DNA of 64,000 nucleotides, taken from assembly GCA_013416445.1 (NCBI GenBank), contig JACCER010000011.1, forward strand, positions 1 to 64,000. Direction: 5' to 3'. The notes under the pieces were generated by a model that was not told where the DNA came from, searched no databases, and worked only from the letters and a program-made list of their open reading frames with translations. The position numbers and the translations under genes were made by a program. The stretch comes from Alcaligenaceae bacterium. Its GTDB lineage: Bacteria > Pseudomonadota > Gammaproteobacteria > Burkholderiales > Burkholderiaceae_B. Shown here piece by piece: positions 8,825-18,550 of the stretch. Numbering within the stretch: position 1 is the stretch's first letter; every line of letters starts with the position of its first letter.

Positions 8825-9940
8825 ATGAACTTTGAAACCAATGAAGAAATCGATGGTGTACGCGATAGCCTGATACGGGTGTTATCTGATCATTACACTT
8901 CCAGCCACCGCCAGGCGCTTGCCGACAGTGGCACAGCCTATGCCGAACAGGCATGGAAGGAAATGACTGGCCTTGGCCTGACGGGGCTACTGGTGCCGCA
9001 GGACTTCGACGGTCTGGGCAGAGACTTCACCGATCTACTTCCCGTATTCCTGGAACTCGGGCGTTCGCTCGCACCGGTTCCCTTCATGTCGAGCTGCGTG
9101 CTGGGCGCAACCGCGCTGCGCAGGGCCGACAACACCGAGCTGCAGAAAATGCTCATGCCCTCCTTGGTGGCAGGAACTCTGCAGTTGTCGTGTTCGCACA
9201 CTTCCGCATCAACGATCCCTAGCGTTTCGGCGCAGTGGCATGATGGAGCATGGCGTCTGGCAGGTGTGCAGCAACACTTGCCCTATGCGGCTACGGCCGA
9301 CCGACTGATTCTCGCGGCAAGAGTCAGCGGCTCTGCGAGCGAGCAAGACGGGTTGTACATACTGGCTCGTGAGGCTGTGGGCGTGCGTCTGCGGTCCCAC
9401 CGTTTGATCGACGGCACGCCAGCAGCGGACGTTTACCTGGACGATGCAGAAGCCATCGCCTTGTGCGCCCCAGGCAGTGTCCAGGCGCGCACGGCAATCG
9501 AGGCAGTGGCCGCTGCCGGTATCGCTGCGGCCTGTGCGGAAATGGTGGGCATAATGGAAGCCGCTTTCCGCCTAACTGTGGATTACCTGAAGACACGCCA
9601 ACAATTTGGCCGGTTGATAGGCGAGAACCAGGCGTTGCGACATCGCTCCGCCGATATGCTAGTGGCGTTGGAGACAGCGCGCAGCCTGTCCATCGCGGCG
9701 GCCCTAGCTGCAGGGCACGGCGGTTCAGGAACAGCCGAAAGCCGCGCCGATCTCCATCGAGCCAAGTTTTTGGTCGGACGCAATGCGCGTATCTTGTGCC
9801 AAGCGGCGATCCAGCTGCACGGTGGCATCGGAATGACCGAGGAATACAAAGTGGGTCATTACCTGCGTCGAGTGCATGTGCTGGACCATCAGTTCGGAAA
9901 CGAAGCCCAGCATCTTCAGGAACTAGCCAAACTGACTTAA
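8825..9940 (+). CDS. Acyl-CoA dehydrogenase, small-type partner of a pair
   Basis: 371-aa acyl-CoA dehydrogenase-fold protein. Matches are clearest in the middle and C-terminal helical domain: [20 protein letters not shown], then [20 protein letters not shown]. The usual SEPGAGSD flavin loop is missing (the segment reads [12 protein letters not shown]), and the end lacks the YEGT/YGGT motif. Such degenerate subunits typically form mixed tetramers with a complete partner. It follows the partner gene by 9 bp and overlaps the convergent thiolase gene by 4 bp at its stop codon. Independent catalytic activity is doubtful. Confidence 0.85.
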   Translation: MNFETNEEIDGVRDSLIRVLSDHYTSSHRQALADSGTAYAEQAWKEMTGLGLTGLLVPQDFDGLGRDFTDLLPVFLELGRSLAPVPFMSSCVLGATALRRADNTELQKMLMPSLVAGTLQLSCSHTSASTIPSVSAQWHDGAWRLAGVQQHLPYAATADRLILAARVSGSASEQDGLYILAREAVGVRLRSHRLIDGTPAADVYLDDAEAIALCAPGSVQARTAIEAVAAAGIAAACAEMVGIMEAAFRLTVDYLKTRQQFGRLIGENQALRHRSADMLVALETARSLSIAAALAAGHGGSGTAESRADLHRAKFLVGRNARILCQAAIQLHGGIGMTEEYKVGHYLRRVHVLDHQFGNEAQHLQELAKLT

Positions 9941-11121
9941 AAAATTTCAAACAGGCCGGCTGCGCCCATGCCACCAGCGATGCACATCGTGACTACCGCG
10001 TATTTCACGCCACGACGCCGGCCTTCCAGCAGGACATGGCCAGCCAAACGCGCACCCGTCATGCCAAAGGGATGACCTATCGCGATTGATCCCCCATTTA
10101 CATTAAGTAATTCGTTCGGGATGCCCAACTGGTCACGGCAGTAGATTGCTTGGGAGGCGAAAGCCTCGTTCAATTCCCACAGACCGATGTCATCAATCTT
10201 GAGGCCATGGCGCATCAGTAGCTTAGGTACTGCCAACACAGGACCGATTCCCATTTCATCGGGTTCACAACCGGCTACCGTGAAACCTCGAAACGCGCCC
10301 AGTGCGGTTAGATTGGCACGCTCGGCCGCACGAGCCTCCATCATCACGCATGCAGCAGCACCATCAGATAGTTGAGAGGCGTTGCCCGCCGTGATGAACT
10401 TGTCAGCGCCCTTTACCGGCTTTAATGCCGCCAGTGTCTCGTATGTAGTTCCCAGCCGATTACAGGTATCGCGATCGAGCGTGATTTCTTGCTGGCTCAC
10501 TGCGCCGGTGGCTTTGTCAGTTACAGCCATTGTGGTAGTGACAGGAACAATTTCGTCGCGAAAACGACCGGCTTCCTGCGCTTCTTGGGTACGTTGCTGG
10601 CTTTGATGAGAAAACTGATCTTGTGCTTCGCGGCTTATACCATAACGCTGTGCAACTAGGTCAGCAGTGTCGATCATGGCCATGTAAAAATCCGGCTTAT
10701 ATGTCATGACCCAGGGATCGAAACCGCCCTCGATTCCGGGAGTCGGCGCCTTCAGGCCAGAAATGCTTTCTACGCCACCGGCAACGACTACGGCTTCGCC
10801 ATCCATCACGATACGAGAGGCAGCATCCGCAATGGCCTGTAGGCCAGAGGCGCAAAAACGACTGACGGTGGTTCCTGACACAGTGATGGGAAGACCTGCA
10901 CGGATAGCAGTTTGGCGGCCAATATTGCGTGCCATCCGACCCTCAGGATTGCCGCAGCCCATAATTACATCATCGATTAGGGCCGGATCAATGCCGGCGC
11001 GCTCGACCGCCGCACGCACAGCAAAGGCCGCCAAAGAGGCCCCGGGCGTAATGTTGAATTCACCCCGGTGTGCTTTGGCCATGGGTGTACGGGCAGTAGA
11101 AACGAAAATGGCTTCACGCAT
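9937..11121 (-). CDS. Acetyl-CoA acetyltransferase (thiolase)
   Basis: 394-aa thiolase, probably cleaving a 3-ketoacyl-CoA with free CoA at the end of a beta-oxidation round. All three catalytic elements are visible: nucleophile Cys in [10 protein letters not shown], His in [16 protein letters not shown], and the second Cys in [13 protein letters not shown]. The start is taken at 11121 ([17 protein letters not shown]), where homology begins, giving an 8-bp overlap with the DUF35 gene upstream; a longer frame to 11193 would overlap that gene further. It is the last gene of a five-gene minus-strand operon and the only thiolase in the window with a full active site. Confidence 0.92.
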   Translation of the reverse strand: MREAIFVSTARTPMAKAHRGEFNITPGASLAAFAVRAAVERAGIDPALIDDVIMGCGNPEGRMARNIGRQTAIRAGLPITVSGTTVSRFCASGLQAIADAASRIVMDGEAVVVAGGVESISGLKAPTPGIEGGFDPWVMTYKPDFYMAMIDTADLVAQRYGISREAQDQFSHQSQQRTQEAQEAGRFRDEIVPVTTTMAVTDKATGAVSQQEITLDRDTCNRLGTTYETLAALKPVKGADKFITAGNASQLSDGAAACVMMEARAAERANLTALGAFRGFTVAGCEPDEMGIGPVLAVPKLLMRHGLKIDDIGLWELNEAFASQAIYCRDQLGIPNELLNVNGGSIAIGHPFGMTGARLAGHVLLEGRRRGVKYAVVTMCIAGGMGAAGLFEIF

Positions 11122-11536
11122 GGTCGATAGTAGGCTCAGGTAGTGGTCGGATAAGTTGAAACCGCGCCAGTGCAGTGCCTGCTTCTTGCTCAATTTTCAG
11201 TTTGACGTGAGCATTGGCGACTAACGCTTCATTGTCGTCGACAATGTTCGTGAGTAGACGCGGGCCTTCATCCAGTTGCACCAGCGCGACGTTGTAAGGC
11301 AGACGGCTGGCGAAGGCCGGATGATACGCCACATGATAGATCACCCAACTGATCAAGGTTCCTTTGCCGCTGGCACGCTCCCAGCGCGGTTCGGGTTTCA
11401 GACATTCTGGGCAGTGGGTGCGTGCAGGCAGCCAAGCATGGCCACAGCTGCAACGCTGAAATGTCAGGTGGCCGTCATGCAGCGCGTCCCAGTAAGGCTG
11501 ACTTAGTTCCGTTATTTCAGGCTTTGGCATGTTCAT
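11114..11536 (-). CDS. DUF35 zinc-ribbon/OB-fold protein, partner of thiolase-like protein
   Basis: 140-aa protein with an N-terminal zinc ribbon (Cys in RCSCGHAW and the THCPEC pair, near residues 28-45) followed by an OB-fold ([17 protein letters not shown], then [16 protein letters not shown]). DUF35 proteins bind acyl-CoA and form complexes with thiolase-like enzymes, for example the Ltp2 aldolase with the DUF35 part of ChsH2 in cholesterol side-chain degradation. It lies 1 bp downstream of the thiolase-like gene and overlaps the true thiolase, so it is likely the obligate partner of the former. Confidence 0.85.
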   Translation of the reverse strand: MNMPKPEITELSQPYWDALHDGHLTFQRCSCGHAWLPARTHCPECLKPEPRWERASGKGTLISWVIYHVAYHPAFASRLPYNVALVQLDEGPRLLTNIVDDNEALVANAHVKLKIEQEAGTALARFQLIRPLPEPTIDHA

Positions 11537-11537
11537 G

Positions 11538-12674
11538 TCAATTTCCTAGTAGGAGCGTTCCATGCGTGTGCATGGTGCCGCCCTGGTTGCTCACCACGCA
11601 CAGCTTCGCGCCAGGCACTTGCAGGCGAGCTGTGCCTCGCATCTGACGCACTCCTTCCATGATCAACTGCAGGCCCGGCATACCGGTCTCGGATAGCAGG
11701 CCGCCACTGGTGTTGACTGGCAGGTGCCCACCATGCTCGATCGCACCGTCGCGTACAAATGCGCCGGATTCGCCCTTCCGGCAGAATCCATAGTCTTCCA
11801 GTGTCATTAAAACTGTGACAGTGAAGCAGTCATACAGTTGTGCGACATCGACGTCCTTCGGTTTGGCTCCGGCCATCTGAAAAGCAGTGTGTGCCGCACG
11901 GGCAGCTTCGGTGGAAGTCAGCGTGGCACGTTGCGGCAGCTCAAACGAGGTCTGGCCATGACCGAAACCGAGTACAGGCACGGGCTCGGGCACCCCGAGC
12001 TCGCGTGCCCGCTTGGCGCTCATGACTACCAGGGCCGCGCCACCGTCGGACACCAGCGCGCAGTCGTCTCTGCGCAGCGGATCCACCACCCAGGGCGAGG
12101 CCATGTACTTGTCCAGATCCAGGGGTGAACGCAACTGCGCGTCTGGGTTGCCTGCACCGTGTTTGCGACTGGCCATGGCGACGGCAGCGAAATCCTGGGC
12201 TTGCGTGCCGTATTCGATCATGTGGCGCCGATGGATCATGCCGTAGCCCGCAGCGGTGGACAACCAGCCGTAGACCGCATCATCACCGCGCGAGCGACCG
12301 TATACCGCCCGATTGCCGGAACGCGGGTTGTCGGCGTAGCACACTAGCGCCACGTCGCACTGCCCTGCCTCGATGGCCATAATCGCGAAGGACAGCAGCG
12401 TGATGTTGGCGGCGCCGCCCTGATCCCAGGCCCCGCCAATACGCGGCGTAATGCCCAGTGCTTCGGCAACCTTCTGGCCATACATGAACTGGTGGGCTGA
12501 AGTCGGTACTTTCACAAAGACGGCGTCGACCAGCGATTTATCGACGGCTGCGTCGGCCAGCGCGTTGCGGCAGGCTTCGACGTTGAGGAAGATGGTATCG
12601 CGACCTGGCAGCTTGCCGAAAGCCGTGTGGCCTATCCCGGCGATGACATAGCGTTCGCTCAGGCTCATGTTCAA
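11538..12674 (-). CDS. Thiolase-like protein (SCP-x/Ltp type)
   Basis: 378-aa thiolase-fold protein of the lipid-transfer/SCP-x branch. The nucleophile position, which would carry Cys, reads DQGGAANITLLSF without Cys, and the NTSGGLLSETGMPG segment has Glu where thiolases have the GHP histidine. It is thus unlikely to be a classical thiolase. With the adjacent DUF35 gene it resembles the Ltp2-type retro-aldolases that release a short ketone or propanoyl-CoA from a side chain. Its start overlaps the stop of the upstream crotonase gene by 4 bp (ATGA). The role is inference from family and context. Confidence 0.85.
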   Translation of the reverse strand: MNMSLSERYVIAGIGHTAFGKLPGRDTIFLNVEACRNALADAAVDKSLVDAVFVKVPTSAHQFMYGQKVAEALGITPRIGGAWDQGGAANITLLSFAIMAIEAGQCDVALVCYADNPRSGNRAVYGRSRGDDAVYGWLSTAAGYGMIHRRHMIEYGTQAQDFAAVAMASRKHGAGNPDAQLRSPLDLDKYMASPWVVDPLRRDDCALVSDGGAALVVMSAKRARELGVPEPVPVLGFGHGQTSFELPQRATLTSTEAARAAHTAFQMAGAKPKDVDVAQLYDCFTVTVLMTLEDYGFCRKGESGAFVRDGAIEHGGHLPVNTSGGLLSETGMPGLQLIMEGVRQMRGTARLQVPGAKLCVVSNQGGTMHTHGTLLLGN

Positions 12675-13447
12675 TTCCCTGTAAAGCGCGGCGGACGTTT
12701 CTCGCCGAATGCCAGACGGCCCTCGGCGGCATCTTCCGTGCGTTGCAAAATATTCTGTATTAATTGCTCGAAGCGCAGTCCCGCAGCCAGGCTCTCTTGC
12801 TGGCCGTGTAGTGCCAGCTCCTTGATTGCTTGCACCGCCAGCGGCGCATTGTCGGCCACACGGCGGGCCATTTCGACTGCGGTTTCCATTAGCTTTTCGG
12901 CTGGCACGACCCTATTGACCAGGCCCCAGTGAGCCGCCTTCTGTGCGTCGATCGCATCGCCGATCAGCAGCATTTCCATGGCGATTGCATGGGGAAGCTG
13001 TGCAGGTAAGCGCTGGGTACCGCCGTTGGCCGGAATAATGCCGCGCTTGACCTCGCTGAGTGCGAAGGTGGCATGGTCGGCGGTTACCCGCAGGTCAGTG
13101 GCCAGCATCAGCGTCATGCCACCGGCCAGGCAATGCCCATTGATCGCTGCAATGACTGGCTTATACACCTGTAACCCGCGATTGAGCAACATGCCTTTTT
13201 GTGTTTGCCATAGGTCGGAAAGCGGCACCTTGCGTCCGATCCAGGACTTCAAGTCCGCACCGGCGCTGAAGACGCGGTCTCCGGCACCGGTGACGATCGC
13301 GACCCGGATGGCGTCGTCGTCCCTTACCCGAGTCCAGGCGTCCGACAACGCCTGGTAGTGTTCGGCGTCAAGCGCATTGCGTTTTTCTGGCCGATTAATG
13401 GTGATAACAGCAATGCCGCCGTCGAGTAGGTCGAGATCAATGGACAT
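12671..13447 (-). CDS. Enoyl-CoA hydratase/isomerase family protein
   Basis: 258-aa crotonase-fold protein: TINRPEKRNALDAEHYQAL at the N-terminus, the FSAGADLKSW oxyanion segment near residue 65, and AINGHCLAGGMTLMLATD near residue 101. The first catalytic Glu of hydratases is Thr; the second is kept (ALSEVKRG) before NGGTQRLP. The start is set at 13447 (MSIDLDLLDGG) with a GGAGA ribosome site; the longer frame to 13585 runs into the upstream gene and lacks similarity. It follows the dehydrogenase gene by 16 bp in one operon. Confidence 0.85.
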   Translation of the reverse strand: MSIDLDLLDGGIAVITINRPEKRNALDAEHYQALSDAWTRVRDDDAIRVAIVTGAGDRVFSAGADLKSWIGRKVPLSDLWQTQKGMLLNRGLQVYKPVIAAINGHCLAGGMTLMLATDLRVTADHATFALSEVKRGIIPANGGTQRLPAQLPHAIAMEMLLIGDAIDAQKAAHWGLVNRVVPAEKLMETAVEMARRVADNAPLAVQAIKELALHGQQESLAAGLRFEQLIQNILQRTEDAAEGRLAFGEKRPPRFTGN

Positions 13448-13463
13448 AAGGTTCTCCGGACGA

Positions 13464-14630
13464 TTAACGCGTTCCAAGAAGATGGCGTGCCAGCACCATG
13501 CGGTGTACTTCCGACGGCCCTTCACCGATACGCTTGATGCGCAGTTCGCGGTACCAGCGCTCGAGCGGCATTTCCTGCGAGACACCCAGGCCGCCCAGGA
13601 TCTGTATGGCGCGGTCTACGACCCGGCCAGCGGTTTCGGTGGCGGTGAGCTTGGCGATGGACGAAGCCACTTTCAGGTCGCCACGACCAAGATCAGCGAT
13701 CCAGGCGGCCTGCCACGTCAGCAGGCGCGCGGCACGCAGTTCGATGTCGCTGTCGGCGATCATCCACTGGATGGCCTGCTTGTCGGCCAGCCGTGTTCGG
13801 AAAGTTTCACGTTCCTTGGCCCAGTCGATTGCGATTTCCAGTGCGGCTTGCGCGATGCCGATTGTGCCTGCGGCATAAGGGATGCGGCCTTCGATGAGCC
13901 ATTTTTCGCAGATCGCAAAACCTTGGCCTTCTTCGCCCAAGCGGTCTTCTACGGGTATTTCCACGTCTTTGAAGGTGATCTCGTAGGGTGCATAGGAGCG
14001 AATCACCGGGATCTTTTGGAGGCTCATGCCTGCGGGGCTTCCGTTGACAATGAAGGCAGTAATGCCACCGCGGTCGCCTTGTTCGCCGGTACGAGCGAAG
14101 ACGATACCCCAGTCGGCACCTTCAGCACCGGTGATCCACATCTTGCTGCCGTTGAGGATGTACTTGTCGCCTTTGCGCACGGCGCGGGCCCGGATAGAAC
14201 GGGCCGGGTCGGCTCCGCCGGACGCTTCGCTGATGGCGAAATAAACCTTTTTGCCCTGCTTGATACCGGGTACGCCATAGCGTTCGATCTGGTCTTGAGA
14301 GCCCAGCCATATAGCGTTGGGTGGATCAGCGCCGAAGACACCGCAGGCGGGCACATAGGCGCCCATGCGGCACTTAGCAGCTTCTTCCGCGACGATTGCC
14401 TGCCCCAGTTGGTTAAGGCCCGCGCCCCCGTATTCCTCCGGGGAGCGTACACACCAAAGGCCGATTTCGCGTGCCTTGGCTTGTAAATTTCCCAGCACGT
14501 TGGCGGGTAGTTCATAGGCATCGTGAGGCAGCTTGTCTTCGGCGGGTTTAACTTCCGCATTCATGAAGCGGTTCACGGTATCTTGTATTTGACGGAGCTC
14601 TTCGGAAAGCTCCCAGCTGTCTGTGCTCAT
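13464..14630 (-). CDS. Acyl-CoA dehydrogenase, stand-alone type
   Basis: 388-aa acyl-CoA dehydrogenase and the first gene of the minus-strand operon that ends with the thiolase. Motifs: FAISEASGGADPARS near residue 130 (flavin/substrate loop), YILNGSKMWITGAEGAD, AIQILGGLGVSQEMPLERWY, and a C-terminal GEGPSEVHRMVLARHLLG. Glu is present where MCAD has its catalytic base (EGP for EGT), unlike the paired dehydrogenases of this cluster. It is probably a homotetramer acting on a different acyl-CoA. The promoter faces that of the acyl-CoA synthetase operon across 168 bp with two TGGAA-type sites. Confidence 0.92.
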   Translation of the reverse strand: MSTDSWELSEELRQIQDTVNRFMNAEVKPAEDKLPHDAYELPANVLGNLQAKAREIGLWCVRSPEEYGGAGLNQLGQAIVAEEAAKCRMGAYVPACGVFGADPPNAIWLGSQDQIERYGVPGIKQGKKVYFAISEASGGADPARSIRARAVRKGDKYILNGSKMWITGAEGADWGIVFARTGEQGDRGGITAFIVNGSPAGMSLQKIPVIRSYAPYEITFKDVEIPVEDRLGEEGQGFAICEKWLIEGRIPYAAGTIGIAQAALEIAIDWAKERETFRTRLADKQAIQWMIADSDIELRAARLLTWQAAWIADLGRGDLKVASSIAKLTATETAGRVVDRAIQILGGLGVSQEMPLERWYRELRIKRIGEGPSEVHRMVLARHLLGTR

Positions 14631-14674
14631 GGCGTCTCATTGATAAACTTGAAAGGTCAGTGTTAATTTTGTCA

Positions 14675-14763
14675 AATGGAACTTGTTTCGTCAAGCGGAA
14701 TTTTACTTGACAGACCGATTGCTTCACCATAATAATGATCTCTGTTCCATCCGGCGGAATTTA
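14675..14763. promoter_or_regulatory. Operator sites between divergent ACAD and synthetase operons
   Basis: AATGGAACTTGTTTCGTC at 14675-14692 is an imperfect form of the palindrome AATGGAAC-TT-GTTCCATT; a further half-site (GCGGAATTTT) follows at 14695. A second site, TGTTCCATCCGGCGGAATTT, lies at 14743-14762 in front of the synthetase gene. Both fit the motif repeated through the cluster. Confidence 0.6.
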
Positions 14764-14798
14764 ATCTAAAACTCTAATCAATATCCAGGCTCGAGCAC

Positions 14799-16955
14799 AT
14801 GACTGTCATCGCATCCCGTTCTCTGTACCGTCGCGAGCAGATGTCGCGCACTTTTTCGCCTCGCAGCATCGCTGTGGTCGGTGTTTCTGCCAATCTCGGT
14901 GCTTTCGGCTCCCTTACCTACACCAATATCGCCGGGCCGGGGCGCTTTGCCGGCCCCGTTTACAGGGTCAATGCCAAGTATGAGTCCATTGATGGTCAGC
15001 CCTGCTACCCTTCCGTTGCGGCTCTACCGGAAACACCGGATTGTGTTTTCATTGCCGTGCCGCGCGACGCCGTCGAGGCGATTGTCACCGAGTGTGCGCA
15101 ACGCGGAGTCGGTGGCGTGGTGGTATTTTCTTCCGGTTTCGCGGAAACATCGATACCCGAACGGGTTGCGCAGCAGCAACGTCTGTTGGAAATTGCGCGG
15201 GCGGCTGATATGCGTCTGCTTGGCCCCAACTGTGTCGGGTTCATGAATTACGGGTTGGGGGTGGTAGGAACTTTCGGCACGGCTTCGTACAAAGGTGCGC
15301 CGCAGCTAGGCGCCGTCGGACTGGTAAGTCAGTCGGGTGCCGTAGGCGCTGCCTTGGCCCAGGCCCAGGAACACGGGCTCTCGCTGAGCCATATGCTGAC
15401 TTGTGGCAACGCCAGTGATGTCGACGTCGCCGATCAGGTCGCCTACCTTGCCGGCGACCCTGGCTGCAAGGCGATAGCCTGCGTGTTCGAAGGCATGGCG
15501 GATCCTTCGCGGTTCCTGGCTGCCGCTGACTTGTGCCGCGAAGCCGGCAAACCTTTAGTGGTTCACAAGCTGGGCACCAGCGTGCGCGGCGCTCAGGCTG
15601 CCGTGTCGCACACCGGTTCAGTGGCCGGGTCGCATGCCGCTTACCGCGCCGCGTTCGAGCAGGCCGGCGTGGTGATGGTTGACGAGCTGGAAGCGCTGCT
15701 GAACACCACTTCTTTCTTTGCCAAAGCGCCACCGCCCGCGGCTCGCGGTGTCGCGGTTGCGGCTGTTTCGGGCGGTGCCTGTATCCTGCTAGCCGACAAA
15801 GCGGAAGTGCATGGGGTGGATCTGCCCCACCCTACCCCGGCCACGATGGCGGTGCTTGAGCAACTGATCCCCGAATACGGTGCGCCGGGCAACCCCTGCG
15901 ACATGACGGCACAAGTGCTATCGACGCCCAAGCAGTTGCATGATTGCTTCGAAGCGCTGATGGCCGATTCTCAATACGGCGCCTTGGTGGTGCCGCATAC
16001 CTACGCATATGGGCCCGCCACGGCCCGTATCGAGATCCTTGGCAAGGCAGCCGCAGAGCACGGCAAAATTGCCTGTAACGTCTGGATGACCCAGCACCTT
16101 GAGGGGCCGGGAGCGATTGAGAGTGAACAGCATCCTCATGTGGCTACTTTCCGCTCCATGAACCACTGCATGGCGGCACTGGCAGCCTGGCACAAGCGCG
16201 CAGACTGGCTCCGCGATTACAGTGGCGGCTCGCCCGGGCGGCTGGCGCCCGCGTCGGTGCGCGAGCATGCCGCGAACCTGCTTGCGGCATCACCGAACGC
16301 CGTACTCACCGAGCGTGAAGGCAAGGCCGTGTTGGCCCTGTATGACGTGCCGGTGGTGCGCGAGATACTGACGCATTCAGCCGACGAAGCTGTCGCGGCC
16401 GCGCGGGAAGTCGGCCTGCCTGTGGTGATGAAGGTCGAGTCGCCGGACATTCCGCACAAGACCGAGGCTGGCGTAATCCGACTAAACCTCAAAACAGAAG
16501 ACGAAGTACGACACGCCTTCACCGAAGTGATGCGCAATGCACAGGCGGTGTCGCCGCCTGCCAAGATTTCCGGTGTGCTGGTTCAGCCCATGGTGCCCCA
16601 AGGGGCCGAGATCATGGTGGGCGCACGCATCGACCCACAGTTCGGGCCGATGGTGGTCGTAGGCCTGGGCGGCATTTTCGTCGAGCTGCTGAAAGACGTC
16701 TCCATACGGCTTGCGCCTGTGGATCAACGGGAAGCACGCAAGATGCTGGACGAACTGAAAGCGCAAGGGGTGCTGGACGGTTTTCGCGGTGCGCCGCCAG
16801 TAGACCGGGATCGACTTGCCGAAGTCATTGTCCGTATTTCTGAACTGGCTGCCGACCAGGCCGAGCACATTGCCGAACTGGACGTCAACCCTCTTATCTG
16901 CGCCCGCGATAGAATCATCGCTGTCGACGCACTCATTACAAGGTCACGAATATGA
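14799..16955 (+). CDS. Acyl-CoA synthetase (ADP-forming) family protein
   Basis: 718-aa single-chain NDP-forming acyl-CoA ligase, likely activating a free carboxylic acid to its CoA thioester with ATP giving ADP. The CoA-binding Rossmann domain occupies about residues 15-115 (FSPRSIAVVGVSANLGAFGS). The succinyl-CoA-ligase-like domains follow (LVSQSGAVGAALA, then VSHTGSVAGSHAAY, with the His typical of this family). The ATP-grasp domain is C-terminal (PVVMKVESPDIPHKTEAGVI near residue 540, AELDVNPLI at the end). ATG 14799 is used, but ATG 14841 (MSRTFSPRS) matches the usual family start and is equally possible. The stop overlaps the next start (ATGA). Confidence 0.88.
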   Translation: MTVIASRSLYRREQMSRTFSPRSIAVVGVSANLGAFGSLTYTNIAGPGRFAGPVYRVNAKYESIDGQPCYPSVAALPETPDCVFIAVPRDAVEAIVTECAQRGVGGVVVFSSGFAETSIPERVAQQQRLLEIARAADMRLLGPNCVGFMNYGLGVVGTFGTASYKGAPQLGAVGLVSQSGAVGAALAQAQEHGLSLSHMLTCGNASDVDVADQVAYLAGDPGCKAIACVFEGMADPSRFLAAADLCREAGKPLVVHKLGTSVRGAQAAVSHTGSVAGSHAAYRAAFEQAGVVMVDELEALLNTTSFFAKAPPPAARGVAVAAVSGGACILLADKAEVHGVDLPHPTPATMAVLEQLIPEYGAPGNPCDMTAQVLSTPKQLHDCFEALMADSQYGALVVPHTYAYGPATARIEILGKAAAEHGKIACNVWMTQHLEGPGAIESEQHPHVATFRSMNHCMAALAAWHKRADWLRDYSGGSPGRLAPASVREHAANLLAASPNAVLTEREGKAVLALYDVPVVREILTHSADEAVAAAREVGLPVVMKVESPDIPHKTEAGVIRLNLKTEDEVRHAFTEVMRNAQAVSPPAKISGVLVQPMVPQGAEIMVGARIDPQFGPMVVVGLGGIFVELLKDVSIRLAPVDQREARKMLDELKAQGVLDGFRGAPPVDRDRLAEVIVRISELAADQAEHIAELDVNPLICARDRIIAVDALITRSRI

Positions 16956-17359
16956 ATGAACCTTTCCCGAATGTGGCAGATCGCTTGGCCACTTCTCCTC
17001 TGGAGCAGTACCGCAGCTACCTGTCGCAGGGCAAGCTGGCCTACCAGGTTGATGAAAGCGGCCGAGCCTTGTTTTATCCTCGTGTGGCTGCGCCTGCCGG
17101 CTACCAGGGCGAGCTGAGCTGGGCCGTCAGCGCCGGGCTGGGTACCGTCTACGCCACCACCTACATCTCGCCCAGGGGCGTACCCGCCTATAACGTGGCA
17201 CTGATCGATATGGACGAAGGCTTTCGCCTTATGAGCCGGGTCGATTCCATTCCGCCCGAGCAGGTAGCTATCGGCATGCGTGTGAAAGTGCGTATACATC
17301 CGGCCGATAATGACGAAGGCCCTTATCCTGTGTTCGATGCTGCGGAGCCAAATACATGA
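16952..17359 (+). CDS. DUF35-family OB-fold protein lacking the zinc ribbon cysteines
   Basis: 135-aa DUF35/OB-fold protein. The OB part is clear (GLGTVYATTYISPRG, AYNVALIDMDEGFRLMSRV). The N-terminal region, where relatives have a Cys-x2-Cys ribbon, reads ESGRALFYPRVAAPAGYQGE and contains no cysteine at all, so metal binding appears lost. It overlaps both the synthetase upstream and the thiolase-like gene downstream by 4 bp, strong evidence for co-translation. It is the expected partner of that thiolase-like protein, parallel to the 11114-12674 pair. Confidence 0.82.
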   Translation: MNEPFPNVADRLATSPLEQYRSYLSQGKLAYQVDESGRALFYPRVAAPAGYQGELSWAVSAGLGTVYATTYISPRGVPAYNVALIDMDEGFRLMSRVDSIPPEQVAIGMRVKVRIHPADNDEGPYPVFDAAEPNT

Positions 17360-18513
17360 ATACCACCCTGAAACGCGGTTCGGCCGCTATCGTAGGCGTT
17401 GCGGAATCCGATATCGGTGAAGTCGCCGCAGGCATGAGCGTCATTGACCTAATGGCACAGGGAGTACACCGCGCTCTGGATGATTGCGGGCTGACGCTGG
17501 CAGATGTCGACGGCGTGTTTGCCGCCGCCGGCCAGAGCCGTATGCCCAGTACAGCCTTATGTGAATATCTGGGTCTCGCGCCGCGCTACCAAGACTGCAC
17601 CATGATGGGCGGTTCGTCCTTCATGTCGCACGTGGCGCATGCGCAGGCGGCCATCGAGCTGGGCTTGTGCGAAGTCGCTGTCATTGCCTACGGTAGCACG
17701 CAGCGCAGCGCCGGGCGCAAGAATACAGCGCCACGCGTGTACGAGCCCTACGAGACTCCTTTTCGCCCCATCATGCCGGCGAGCGCCTATGCCCTGGCGG
17801 CTTCACGGCATATGCATCAATACGGCACGACGTGCGAGCAGCTTGCGCAGATCGCAGTGGCTGCACGCCAGTGGGCGCTGCTCAACCCTGTCGCCTGGGA
17901 AAAAGAGCCCCTGACTGTAGAGCAGGTATTGGCGTCGCGCATGGTGAGTCACCCCTTGACGGTGCGCGACTGCTGCCTGGTGACCGACGGTGGCGGTGCG
18001 CTGGTGATGACCAGTGCAGCACGCGCCAAGACCCTGCGCAAGCCGCCGGCTTTTGTACTTGGGGTTGGCGAGACCATCAGCCATCAGAACATCAGCAGCA
18101 TGCCCGACCTCACACTCACCGGCGCCGCACGCTCGGGCGCCCAGGCCTATGCGATGGCCGGCCTGAAGCCGCAGGACATTGATGTGGTAGAGGTGTACGA
18201 CGCGTTTACAATCACGACGCTGTTGTTCCTGGAAGACCTGGGTTTCTGCCCTAAAGGGGAAGGTGGGCGCTTTGTGACTGACGGAGCGATCGCTCCGGGT
18301 GGCCGGCTAGCGGTCAACACCAACGGCGGCGGTCTGTCATATTGCCACCCTGGCATGTACGGCCTGTTCGTCCTTATTGAGGCAGTGCGTCAATTGCGGG
18401 GCGAATGCGGCCAGCGCCAGGTCGAAGATTGCGAGACTGCAATTGCCCATGGCAACGGCGGCGTGCTGTCCAGCCAGAGCACGGTGGTGCTGGGAACAGC
18501 CAGCACACTCTGA
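17356..18513 (+). CDS. Thiolase-like protein (SCP-x/Ltp type)
   Basis: 385-aa thiolase-fold protein. At the nucleophile position the sequence is MMGGSSFMSHVAHAQ, with Ser in place of the reactive Cys. The later NTNGGGLSYCHPGMYG retains a His-Pro-Gly motif. As with the 11538-12674 protein, this argues against ordinary thiolysis and for a retro-aldol or Claisen role together with the DUF35 protein encoded just before it. Third gene of the plus-strand operon that starts with the acyl-CoA synthetase; it is followed by a convergent crotonase gene 37 bp away. Confidence 0.85.
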   Translation: MNTTLKRGSAAIVGVAESDIGEVAAGMSVIDLMAQGVHRALDDCGLTLADVDGVFAAAGQSRMPSTALCEYLGLAPRYQDCTMMGGSSFMSHVAHAQAAIELGLCEVAVIAYGSTQRSAGRKNTAPRVYEPYETPFRPIMPASAYALAASRHMHQYGTTCEQLAQIAVAARQWALLNPVAWEKEPLTVEQVLASRMVSHPLTVRDCCLVTDGGGALVMTSAARAKTLRKPPAFVLGVGETISHQNISSMPDLTLTGAARSGAQAYAMAGLKPQDIDVVEVYDAFTITTLLFLEDLGFCPKGEGGRFVTDGAIAPGGRLAVNTNGGGLSYCHPGMYGLFVLIEAVRQLRGECGQRQVEDCETAIAHGNGGVLSSQSTVVLGTASTL

Positions 18514-18550
18514 TGCTGCTGTGCTGCGGTCCGCCGCAGCACACACTGAT

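Noticed and set aside
13377-14486. 369-codon plus-strand open frame opposite the acyl-CoA dehydrogenase
   Set aside because: Mirror of a well-supported dehydrogenase gene with full motifs; no ribosome site or similarity.
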